Below, piece after piece: positions 1 to 10,103 of a stretch of DNA of 16,770 nt. A program made the translations under genes and the position numbers. The stretch's first letter is position 1, and each line of letters begins with the position of its first letter. The stretch lies in the NCBI GenBank assembly GCA_946403565.1, contig CAMJAJ010000003.1, forward strand, positions 1 to 16,770, read 5' to 3'. Source of the stretch: an uncultured Treponema sp. Lineage in GTDB: Bacteria > Spirochaetota > Spirochaetia > Treponematales > Treponemataceae. A model generated the notes under the pieces. That model did not search any database and had not been told where the DNA came from. It saw nothing but the letters and a program-made list of their open reading frames with translations.

Positions 1-109
1 TGCAAAAAAACTTTAACGGATGGATAAATGAGCATAGCGGTTGTAAAAGGATTTCTTGCTGCGTTCTTGTATTCTTATGTGAACCGGGCATCAGGGAGGG
101 ACTCCACCT

Positions 110-458
110 TTACGTCCGGGCAGGGGGCGACATGCGCACCATCGGCAGCCGGGAGATGTCATGGAACTCCTGTATGATTCTGAGCTTGTCCTCCCGGGAG
201 CACTTGCACTGCACGGCCCAGAAGCCGTCGTCAACGGTTCCTGCACACGATGTCGATCCCCGTGTCCTTGCCGCCGAACTCGCCCCACTGCCAGACCTCG
301 CTCAGGGTGTTCCTGTATTCGGGCTTTGTCTTGAGGCAGGCCTGCATCAGACGCTCGAACCTGTCCCCCTTGTCGCGCTCCGAGAACGATGCGGAGCGGT
401 ATCTGCCGATTATGCGGTCAAAAGCGGTCTTGTCTTGGGAATCACTCAAGTTAAGCAT
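110..458 (-). pseudogene. Frameshifted N-terminal stub of a DEAD/DEAH helicase-type restriction enzyme with Mrr-like nuclease domain
   Basis: The first frame starts at ATG 458 and reads 75 codons to a stop at 231. It begins with a segment containing FDRIIGRYR and FSERDKGDRFERLMQ, then EVWQWGEFGGKDTGIDIV. The reading continues in another frame with DGFWAVQCKC and stops at 110. Together the pieces match, from memory, the N-terminus of large restriction-associated helicases that open with a PD-(D/E)xK (Mrr-type) nuclease domain. GIDIV and AVQCK are the Asp and Gln-x-Lys parts of that active site. The break between them is a frameshift near position 232, right after the CRNR residues. Only about 115 residues remain of a protein that is normally far longer, and the last residues no longer resemble the family. 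It is therefore a decayed, non-functional relic. It could instead be a sequencing frameshift on a gene truncated by deletion, but the missing remainder argues against an intact gene. Confidence 0.72.
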
Positions 459-464
459 AGGCGG

Positions 465-473
465 ATTATATCA
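465..473 (-). promoter_or_regulatory. Extended -10 promoter of the nuclease relic, leaderless layout
   Basis: On the minus strand the sequence reads TGATATAAT, a perfect -10 hexamer with the TGn extension and no good -35 at 17 bases. Only six bases separate it from the ATG at 458, so the transcript would begin at or next to the start codon. No Shine-Dalgarno sequence is possible in such a leader. Confidence 0.55.
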
Positions 474-502
474 CAAATCTGCCTCCTATACAGAATCGAA
501 GC

Positions 503-545
503 TTGTAAAACGGTATAAATGGGTGTATACTGGATTTGTTAGGAG
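503..545 (+). promoter_or_regulatory. Promoter and ribosome binding site of kduI
   Basis: A sigma70-type pair is visible: TTGTAA (503-508), a 17-base spacer and TATACT (526-531). The expected transcription start is near 538. AGGAG at 541-545 lies six bases before the ATG at 552, which fixes that start. The promoter is back to back with the promoter of the nuclease relic. Confidence 0.6.
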
Positions 546-551
546 AATACA

Positions 552-1394
552 ATGGACATACGCTATTCAACGGGCAAGGAGCCCTTCAAGAGGATGACGA
601 CGGAGGAGCTCAGGCAGGAGTTCCTCGTGCAGGACATATTCAGGGCGAACGACGTGTCGGCGGTGTACTCGCACATCGACCGCATCGTGACGATGGGCGC
701 GATGCCGGCGGGCGAAAAGCTCGACCTCGCAAAGAACATAGACCCCATGAAGGATTTCGGCGTCAGCTACTTCCTGGAGCGGAGGGAGCTGGGAATCATC
801 AACATCGGCGGAACGGGAGTCGTCGAGGCGGACGGCACCAGATACGAACTGAAGCACTACGACGCGCTCTACCTGCCCTGCGGAACCAAGCAGGTGCTGC
901 TTGCAAGCGCGGACGCAAAGGCCCCGGCAAAGCTCTACATGAACTCGACCCCGGCCCACCATGCCTTCCCTGCCAGGCTCATCAGCTACGACGATGCAAA
1001 GCACGTCCACATGGGAAGCCTCGCGGAAAGCAACGAGCGGACGATAAACCAGTACATCCACCCGGACGTACTGGACACCTGCCAGCTGTCGATGGGCCTG
1101 ACCCATCTGGAGGAAGGCTCGGTCTGGAACACGATGCCCGCCCACACGCACGAGCGGCGCATGGAGGTCTACTTCTACTTTGACATAGAACCGGACCAGG
1201 CGGTCTTCCACTTCATGGGCGAGCCCCAGCAGACGCGGCACATCATCATGCACAACGAGGAGGCCGTCATCAACCCGAGCTGGTCCATCCACTCGGGCTG
1301 CGGCACCAAGAACTACACCTTCATCTGGTCGATGGGCGGAGAGAACCGCACCTACACCGACCAGGACCAGGTGAAGACGCCCGACCTGCGCTAG
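552..1394 (+). CDS. kduI: 5-dehydro-4-deoxy-D-glucuronate isomerase (4-deoxy-L-threo-5-hexosulose-uronate ketol-isomerase)
   Basis: This cytoplasmic zinc cupin enzyme isomerises 5-keto-4-deoxyuronate to 2,5-diketo-3-deoxygluconate (DKI to DKII) in the breakdown of pectin and other unsaturated uronides. The 280-residue product is collinear with Escherichia coli KduI (278 residues). It shares blocks such as VYSHIDRI, GVSYFLERRELG, PDVLDTCQLSMGLT and HTHERRMEVYFYF. The four zinc ligands of E. coli (His196, His198, Glu203, His245) correspond to His198, His200, Glu205 and His247 here. ATG 552 is supported by AGGAG six bases upstream. The gene stands alone: no kduD dehydrogenase or polysaccharide lyase is visible nearby, so its pathway partners must be outside the window. 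It converges on the large surface-polymer operon and has no evident functional link to it. Confidence 0.96.
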   Translation: MDIRYSTGKEPFKRMTTEELRQEFLVQDIFRANDVSAVYSHIDRIVTMGAMPAGEKLDLAKNIDPMKDFGVSYFLERRELGIINIGGTGVVEADGTRYELKHYDALYLPCGTKQVLLASADAKAPAKLYMNSTPAHHAFPARLISYDDAKHVHMGSLAESNERTINQYIHPDVLDTCQLSMGLTHLEEGSVWNTMPAHTHERRMEVYFYFDIEPDQAVFHFMGEPQQTRHIIMHNEEAVINPSWSIHSGCGTKNYTFIWSMGGENRTYTDQDQVKTPDLR

Positions 1395-1404
1395 GCAGGC
1401 AGCG

Positions 1405-1464
1405 GGGCGGCCCGGAGTCCAGCGCGCGCCAGCAAGCTGCCCGCACCAGACCGACCGGCCGCCC
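1405..1464. terminator. Possible shared terminator between convergent kduI and the operon
   Basis: The 82-base convergent gap is very GC-rich. It contains the inverted pair GGGCGGCC (1405-1412) and GGCCGCCC (1457-1464), eight bases each around a 44-base loop. There is no T-tract on either strand, so this is a weak call. Nothing else recognisable lies in the gap. Confidence 0.2.
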
Positions 1465-1476
1465 GAACTCAGCAAC

Positions 1477-4119
1477 CTATTTGGTCCCCTCCGGCGGCTC
1501 CAGCTGGGTCCAGGAGGAGGCCTTGAAGATTGAATCGCGGACGAGCCACCACTCGTTGTCGCGTATCGTGTAGCGGTAGCTTCCGTTATCGACCGGCCGG
1601 TGGGCATCGCTCGCGGAGATGATGACGCCGTCCTCCTTGAGGGGGCGCGTGTCCAGGGGAATTTCCTTGCCCGTAAAGGGGTTCACCGGATGCTCGACAA
1701 GGCCGCCAAGCAGCAGGGAGGGCGCATCCGCATTCGTCATGAACGTCTCCCTGTCGTTTACAAAGGGAGTCCCGTCGCCAAAGTCCTTGAACATGAGGAG
1801 GGGGTGGTAATGCCCCCGTCCGTGGTAGTCCCCGCCGGTTATCCTCCGGTCCAGGGCCGGATCCTCCTCAATCGCGAGCTCCTCCTCCCTGCAGCCGTGG
1901 TCAGAGGCGATTACGATCCGCGTGTTCTCATACACGCCCTCGGAACGCAGGTAGTCGAACCAGGCCGCCAGCATCCTGAATGCGGCCACCTGCGGGGGGT
2001 ATGCGTCCCAGTCATTGAACAGGGACGTTCCCCAGTCCGTGACATTGTCCACGGGGATATAGTCCGGGGCCTGCAGGAACTCGGAGCAGTGGGTGATTTC
2101 GTTGACCAGGCTCATGTAGCGGCCGCCGTCCGTCTCTGAAATGCTGGTCAGCTCCTTCAGATAGTCCAGCACGGAATAGGAGTCTATGAATTCCTTCATG
2201 TCCCTGTAAGGGGCCGTGGTCCAGTAGCTTCCGTTCTTATAGACGGCAGCCCGCATGCAGACGGGGAAGGCGCGGAAGAAGCTGAAGAACAGCAGGTTCC
2301 GGTCCAGCATGTTCGTGCGCGGGTCCGAAAGGCCGCCCGTATTCTTTTCCTTATACCACAGCTCGCTGTACACCTCCTTGGTCTGGCAGGAGCGAATCGA
2401 AGGCGCATACGGCTCTATGAAGGAAGTGTCGCAGTAAAGCGAATAGTTGCCGTACTGGGGGTCCGCAATGACGGAAGAAAAGCCAAGCTGTTCATGCAAG
2501 ATTCGGGCGAGCAGGAGCTGGGACTGGTTGTTCTTTTCCGCCAGCGTCTCCCCTCCCCTCCGGTTCATTTCCACCGGCGTGTATTCATACCCACCGAACA
2601 GCGGCGGAAGCCCCGCGAGCGTATGCGCGTTGAAGGAGACGGCATTGTCGTAGAGGGTAAAGCCGGAGAAGGCGTCCCGCAGGGCAGGGAGCTCCTTAAA
2701 AATCTCCTCCACATATTGCGGCTGCGCCCTGTCCAGCATTATCAGGACGACATTCGGATGGTTCCTGGACAGCTCAAAGACCGGCCGAACCGCATCGACC
2801 TTCACCTGCTCCACATGCGCCCGGTACGCCGTATATTCAGAGCGCACCTTCAGCATGGAAACGAGGGAAAAGGCGGCGAGGGCGACAAGGAGGACCTTGG
2901 AAAGCCCTGTGTACAGGGCCGCCCGCCCCGTCCGGAACAGGAAGAGCAGCCCGGCGGCAATGGCCAGCAGGACAAGGACGTTCACCAGCGAGAAGAGCGA
3001 GACGCTTCTAAAATCGACGACATTCAGGAACTCCAGCGAGGGCGATACATCCCCGTAGTTTCCTGGGAAGGCATAGGCGTTGGCAAGCGAGGCAAGCGCA
3101 AGGACGGCGGCAATGAAGGCCATTTCCTTCTGCACCTTCCCATTTCCCTTGAAAAAGAAATAGATGCAGGCCGGCCAGAACACGAACAGGCCCAGGGCCT
3201 GCATGAAGCACACGGCGGCACTGCGGAGGGGATTCGCATAGTTCATGATGGCGGAAAACTCGACCGTCGAAGAGGAAAGGAGCGCGGTGGGAAGCGCGAT
3301 TCCGTTCAACAGGCAGAGCACCAGGCAGGAGAAAAAGAAGACGGATGACCGTTCCGTTCCGTCCAGCTTGAGCGCAGACAGCACAGACAGCAGCCAGCGG
3401 GACAGCCTTCCCCTCCCCGCTTCCGGGCGGCCCGCCTTCTTCTGCCGCCAGCGTGCCCAGAGGTTTTTCAGGAGCGAAAAGATGTTGTTGTAGGTCCAGT
3501 AGAAGACCAGGCCCGACGGGGAGCGGTAGAGCAGGACCAGGAAGAGGGCCGCCAGCAGGTACACCTGCAGCTTCTCCCGCACACCGCGCCCCTTGGTATA
3601 GATGGCACCGGAAATGCAGTTGACCAGGGTCATCACGATCGGCAGGATGTTCAGCGTGAAATGCGGCAGCACGATCAGGGCATCGCAGCGGCCCAGGTTC
3701 TTCACAAAGAGGAAGCCCTCGTCGTTCAGCGTCTGCAGGTTGGAGAGGTACTGGTAGGCGACAAAAAAGAAGGGGAACTGCAGGAGGATGGAAAGAGAGG
3801 AAAGCAGACCTGACAGCGGGCTGTAGCGGTTCTGCGCATAATACTCGCTGAGCATCAGGAAGCGTTCGTCCCCCGAAAAGCTTTTCTTGATATGGGCAAT
3901 TCCCCGTTCCATGGCCTTCTGCTTTGCCAGCACCTTGTCGCGGAGCGAATCGGCAACGTTGTATATGGGCAGCAGCACAAGGTTCACGGCAAGGCTCATG
4001 CAGATGATCGCAAGCCCGTCACGCGCAAGCAGGCGGTATGAGACGGCATACACCAGCTCCAGGAACAGATGGATGGGATACAGCACGACCGTATAGAAGA
4101 ACATTCCGATGGAACTCAC
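1477..4119 (-). CDS. YidC/Oxa1-like membrane domain fused to alkaline-phosphatase-superfamily (LtaS/EptA-type) phosphotransferase, copy 1
   Basis: The product is an 880-residue membrane protein. Residues 1-225 are a YidC/Oxa1-like domain without the large periplasmic insert; signatures are PLSGLLSSLSILLQFPFFF and SPSGLVFYW. Asn46 replaces the insertase-groove arginine. Further hydrophobic segments lie near 260-282, 300-325, 333-355, 375-396 and 405-422. Residues 450-835 form an alkaline-phosphatase-superfamily domain with Asp463 (in MLDRA), Thr500 (in HTLAGLPPLFGGYEY), His677 and Asp740-His741 (in SDHG). A Thr nucleophile and no CxPxR sulfatase signature point to transfer of a phospho-alcohol outside the membrane, as in LtaS or EptA. 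The donor and acceptor are unknown. I prefer the GTG at 4119: it overlaps the stop of the previous gene (GTGA), has AAAGGAG ten bases upstream, and gives the same N-terminal length as copy 3. ATG 4104 and an upstream start at 4149 are alternatives. This is the last gene of the operon. Confidence 0.85.
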   Translation of the reverse strand: MSSIGMFFYTVVLYPIHLFLELVYAVSYRLLARDGLAIICMSLAVNLVLLPIYNVADSLRDKVLAKQKAMERGIAHIKKSFSGDERFLMLSEYYAQNRYSPLSGLLSSLSILLQFPFFFVAYQYLSNLQTLNDEGFLFVKNLGRCDALIVLPHFTLNILPIVMTLVNCISGAIYTKGRGVREKLQVYLLAALFLVLLYRSPSGLVFYWTYNNIFSLLKNLWARWRQKKAGRPEAGRGRLSRWLLSVLSALKLDGTERSSVFFFSCLVLCLLNGIALPTALLSSSTVEFSAIMNYANPLRSAAVCFMQALGLFVFWPACIYFFFKGNGKVQKEMAFIAAVLALASLANAYAFPGNYGDVSPSLEFLNVVDFRSVSLFSLVNVLVLLAIAAGLLFLFRTGRAALYTGLSKVLLVALAAFSLVSMLKVRSEYTAYRAHVEQVKVDAVRPVFELSRNHPNVVLIMLDRAQPQYVEEIFKELPALRDAFSGFTLYDNAVSFNAHTLAGLPPLFGGYEYTPVEMNRRGGETLAEKNNQSQLLLARILHEQLGFSSVIADPQYGNYSLYCDTSFIEPYAPSIRSCQTKEVYSELWYKEKNTGGLSDPRTNMLDRNLLFFSFFRAFPVCMRAAVYKNGSYWTTAPYRDMKEFIDSYSVLDYLKELTSISETDGGRYMSLVNEITHCSEFLQAPDYIPVDNVTDWGTSLFNDWDAYPPQVAAFRMLAAWFDYLRSEGVYENTRIVIASDHGCREEELAIEEDPALDRRITGGDYHGRGHYHPLLMFKDFGDGTPFVNDRETFMTNADAPSLLLGGLVEHPVNPFTGKEIPLDTRPLKEDGVIISASDAHRPVDNGSYRYTIRDNEWWLVRDSIFKASSWTQLEPPEGTK

Positions 4120-6986
4120 TGCTGGGCCGCTCCTTTCCTCCGTTTCCATTCAGCAAGAGGTATCCAGTTTGACTCCACATAGATGTCCGCGCTGACGTGA
4201 AAGGCATCGTCAAGCGACAGGTCGAAGGCCGTCTTGCCACGCAGGTCCTCGGCATCGGTATCCTCGTTCATGCCATACACATTGATGCCGCCGTCCTTGT
4301 CCGCACGGAAAGCAGTTCCCGTGAAGGGATTCACGGCAGGGATGTCAAGTCCCCCGATGGAAAGCAGGGGAACGTCCGCGTTCGTCATGAATTCCATATC
4401 GGTCATCAGATTCCCGCTGGAATCAAAATCCTTGAACAGGAGCAGGGGGGTATAGCCCGCATACGCTCCGTTCGGTGTAAAGCCGGGCGCCAGGGGATAC
4501 ACGCCGTTGTCCCCGTGGTCACTGACGATGATGATCCGGCTGTTGTCGTAGGCGCCGTTCGCCTTCAGATAGTCAAACCATTCGCCCAGCCGCAGAAGGG
4601 CTGCACAGTCCACTTCATAGAGGCGCAGGTCAAAGCAGCGGTCATTCTCATGCCATTCAAAGGAAAGCTGCATATCCGGGGAGGGTTCAAAGCGGGCGTT
4701 GACCGGACGGAAGCCCTCAGCCGCGTCATCCTTCAGCAATATCGGTTCGTGGGTCGCCTCATTCGCAAACAGGACGTAGCTGTCGCCCCCGTCATCGAAC
4801 GCCGTCAGGTCGTTCATATAATAGAGGCTGCTGTAGCTGTCGACGAAGGCATTGAAATTCTGGTTTCCTTTTCCCCGGTGGTAATAGTCGCCGTCATGGT
4901 AGTAGACCTTGCGCAGCGGCGGATAGAGCATCTGCATGAGGCAGAAGCGGGGTATGGCGTCACGCGCGTTCTCATCGGCCACCGCCCCGCCCTCGCCAAG
5001 GAAGTCATCCGGATGTTCCCTGATATAGCGGGTGGCCATCAGGCCCGAGACGTTCATCGCCCGGATATCCGGATATGGCGCGAAGGGCGCAAGGCTTCCG
5101 CTGTTGTAGTCCATCCACGGGGGATCGGTGACGGTGACCCGCCATCCCGATTCCGAAAAAAGACGGGGCAGCGCGAGCATGGCCTCGTTGTGCTTGTCCT
5201 TGAGCAGCTGGCCGTCCCGCCGGTTCATCTCCTCGGGGGTATACTCGTAGCCGCCGTAGAGGGCGGGAACGCCTTTGACCGTATGGTTGGAAAACGAGAG
5301 GGTCTCCCGGTAATAGACAAAGCCTGAGAACGAGTCCCGCAGGGAAGGATAATCCTGCATGATGTAAGGGAGGAACGGACCGATTGCCCGGTCCAGGAAA
5401 ATCACGATGACGTTCTTCCCTGTCCTGGTAAGGGGAAACACCGTCACCCCATCAGGGGCGGCGTCGGTGACTGAGTCCGCGGCGTCCCCGTCTGGATGGT
5501 CGGCACGAGCTGCGGCGAGATCCAACCCGGCGACATGCGCCCCGATGATGCCCGCCTCCTCCCTTGTCCGCGCATACTGCCTGAACCGGCCCTGTATGTG
5601 CGTGCAGCGGACAAGGCCCAGGAAACAGAGGCCGAGGCAGAGGACCAGCATGGCCGGGATGAGCAGCCGCACCCGCTTGATCCGGAACAGCAGCACAAAG
5701 AGCAGGACGATGAGGACAAGGGAGACAACCGGCGCAAGCAGCAGGAAGGGATGGATACCCCTCAGGCCCTTGGAGCTGTCCAGCATGCCCATGATGCTGA
5801 CGATTCCATACTCGCTCTTGAACACGAATGCGTTCAGGACGGCGCAGACCGCGGCAATGAAGAAGCTGACGGACAGGCAGGCGCGGCCGTTCGGCGGGGC
5901 AATGAAGTAGAAGCAGGAGGGCCAGAAGACGAACAGGCCCGCCATCAGGACAAGGGAGGAGCCGACATACGGCAGGGGGCTGTCCGTTGAACCGAGGAAG
6001 GAAAAATCCTCAGGCGACGAGGCGACCATGCAGGCCGGGAGGGCGAAGCCTGCCAGCAGGGCAAGGCAGAGGGCGGAAAGGATGAAGAGGGGGCGGAAGC
6101 CTTTCCGTTCCATCAGGGCAAAGGCCCTTTCCCGCCGCGCAAAATAGGCCGCCAGCATCCGCAGGAGGAGCGGCAGGCAGAAGATGACAAGGCAGAGCGC
6201 ATACACCACGAGCTTCTTGGGCAGGGCCGTATGGTGCTTGATGAACATGGTGTAGAGCGCGGCGACAGCCGCCATGAGGTCCAGCAGGATGCATATCAGT
6301 ACGATGGGCCGCCGCAGATATTTCCGGGCAAGGTTCTTGCACAGGCCGAACAGGTTGTTCAGCAGCCAGTACAGCACCAGGCCGGAGGGAGAGGCATAGA
6401 GCAGCAGCAGGAAAAGGAGGGCCAGGACATAGATCTGTATTTTCTCGCGGACAGGCGAATCCTTGGCATAGACTGCCCCCGAAAGGATGTTGACGAGCGT
6501 CATCAGGACGGGCAGCAGGTTCACCGGCAGGGTCCCCACGTGCACCAGCGCATCGGGAAGCCCCAGGTCCCGGATAAAAAGCCAGCCCGAACCGGAAAGG
6601 TCGGGACAGGACGAGAGGAAACGGTAGGCGGCGATAAAGAACGGAATCTGGATGAGGATTGAAAGCGAGGAAAGCAGGGGACTGAAGGGGCTGTAGCCAT
6701 TCTGCCGGTAGTACTCCCCCAGCATGAGGAAGCGCTCGTCGCCGGTGAAGGTCCTGCGGATGTGCCGGACACCCCGGGCCAACGCCTTCTCGCGTGCGAC
6801 GGACCGCTCATGCAGCGAGTCCGCCAGGTTGTAGACCGGCAGGGTTGCAAGGTTCACCGCAAGGCTGACGAACACGATGGCGCCTCCGTAGTGGAAGAGG
6901 CTGAATTTATCAAAGGCAAAGTAGAAGAGCGACTCAATCACCGACTCAAGCGGAAGCACGATGACCGCATACAGGAAGCTCAGCAT
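4116..6986 (-). CDS. YidC/Oxa1-like membrane domain fused to alkaline-phosphatase-superfamily phosphotransferase, copy 2
   Basis: This is the longest of the three paralogues, at 956 residues. The YidC-like domain covers about 1-225, with GDERFLMLGEYYRQNGYSP and SPSGLVLYW. Asn45 replaces the groove arginine. Extra membrane segments occur near 228-246, 258-280, 299-322, 340-362, 372-388, 413-435 and 440-458. An acidic, Ala/Asp-rich linker (about 485-515) leads to the transferase domain. The catalytic-type residues are Asp532 (in FLDRA), Thr569 (in HTVKGVPALYGGYEY), His746 (in THEP) and Asp823-His824 (in SDHG). The region after TNADVP (869-874) is shared with the other copies. The ATG at 6986 starts directly at the conserved first hydrophobic segment. 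Its upstream GGGGTGG is a modest ribosome site and sits next to a stem-loop. It follows the phosphonate-activating gene after 46 bases and overlaps copy 1 by four. It is probably a surface phospho-alcohol or phosphonate transferase; the substrate is not deducible. Confidence 0.88.
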   Translation of the reverse strand: MLSFLYAVIVLPLESVIESLFYFAFDKFSLFHYGGAIVFVSLAVNLATLPVYNLADSLHERSVAREKALARGVRHIRRTFTGDERFLMLGEYYRQNGYSPFSPLLSSLSILIQIPFFIAAYRFLSSCPDLSGSGWLFIRDLGLPDALVHVGTLPVNLLPVLMTLVNILSGAVYAKDSPVREKIQIYVLALLFLLLLYASPSGLVLYWLLNNLFGLCKNLARKYLRRPIVLICILLDLMAAVAALYTMFIKHHTALPKKLVVYALCLVIFCLPLLLRMLAAYFARRERAFALMERKGFRPLFILSALCLALLAGFALPACMVASSPEDFSFLGSTDSPLPYVGSSLVLMAGLFVFWPSCFYFIAPPNGRACLSVSFFIAAVCAVLNAFVFKSEYGIVSIMGMLDSSKGLRGIHPFLLLAPVVSLVLIVLLFVLLFRIKRVRLLIPAMLVLCLGLCFLGLVRCTHIQGRFRQYARTREEAGIIGAHVAGLDLAAARADHPDGDAADSVTDAAPDGVTVFPLTRTGKNVIVIFLDRAIGPFLPYIMQDYPSLRDSFSGFVYYRETLSFSNHTVKGVPALYGGYEYTPEEMNRRDGQLLKDKHNEAMLALPRLFSESGWRVTVTDPPWMDYNSGSLAPFAPYPDIRAMNVSGLMATRYIREHPDDFLGEGGAVADENARDAIPRFCLMQMLYPPLRKVYYHDGDYYHRGKGNQNFNAFVDSYSSLYYMNDLTAFDDGGDSYVLFANEATHEPILLKDDAAEGFRPVNARFEPSPDMQLSFEWHENDRCFDLRLYEVDCAALLRLGEWFDYLKANGAYDNSRIIIVSDHGDNGVYPLAPGFTPNGAYAGYTPLLLFKDFDSSGNLMTDMEFMTNADVPLLSIGGLDIPAVNPFTGTAFRADKDGGINVYGMNEDTDAEDLRGKTAFDLSLDDAFHVSADIYVESNWIPLAEWKRRKGAAQQ
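4130..4136 (-). promoter_or_regulatory. Ribosome binding site that supports the GTG start of fusion copy 1
   Basis: AAAGGAG on the minus strand lies ten bases before GTG 4119 and inside the coding end of the preceding gene. ATG 4104 has no comparable purine run at normal distance. The site therefore favours GTG as the start and translational coupling through the GTGA overlap. Confidence 0.5.
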
Positions 6987-6995
6987 GTTCCACCC

Positions 6996-7011
6996 CGCCT
7001 GCCAGCAGGCG
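6996..7011 (-). promoter_or_regulatory. Intercistronic stem-loop overlapping the ribosome site of fusion copy 2
   Basis: The only real gap inside the operon (6987-7032) holds CGCCTGCTGGCAGGCG. Its seven-base arms can form a six-base stem with a CTGG loop. The 3' arm touches the GGGGTGG ribosome site of the downstream gene. It could lower translation of that gene or serve as an RNA processing boundary. No T-tract follows, so it is not a clear terminator. Confidence 0.4.
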
Positions 7012-7032
7012 CCAGCAGCAGTCCCCGCACCA

Positions 7033-10099
<3,067 letters not shown>

Positions 10100-10103
<4 letters not shown>

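Noticed and set aside
20..30. ATGGATAAATG at 20-30 identical to 12968-12978 near the operon promoter, as a possible shared operator
   Set aside because: An 11-base match between two sites in 16.8 kb is expected by chance, and the flanks do not extend the identity.
567..1607. Long minus-strand reading frame of 346 codons opposite kduI
   Set aside because: It is antisense to a well-matched kduI, has Arg/Val/Gly-heavy low-complexity composition typical of GC-rich shadow frames, and shows no recognisable motif.
2900..4100. One of the YidC-like domains as the housekeeping YidC of the organism
   Set aside because: The normal rpmH-rnpA-yidC neighbourhood is absent, the groove arginine is lost, and each domain is fused to a transferase.
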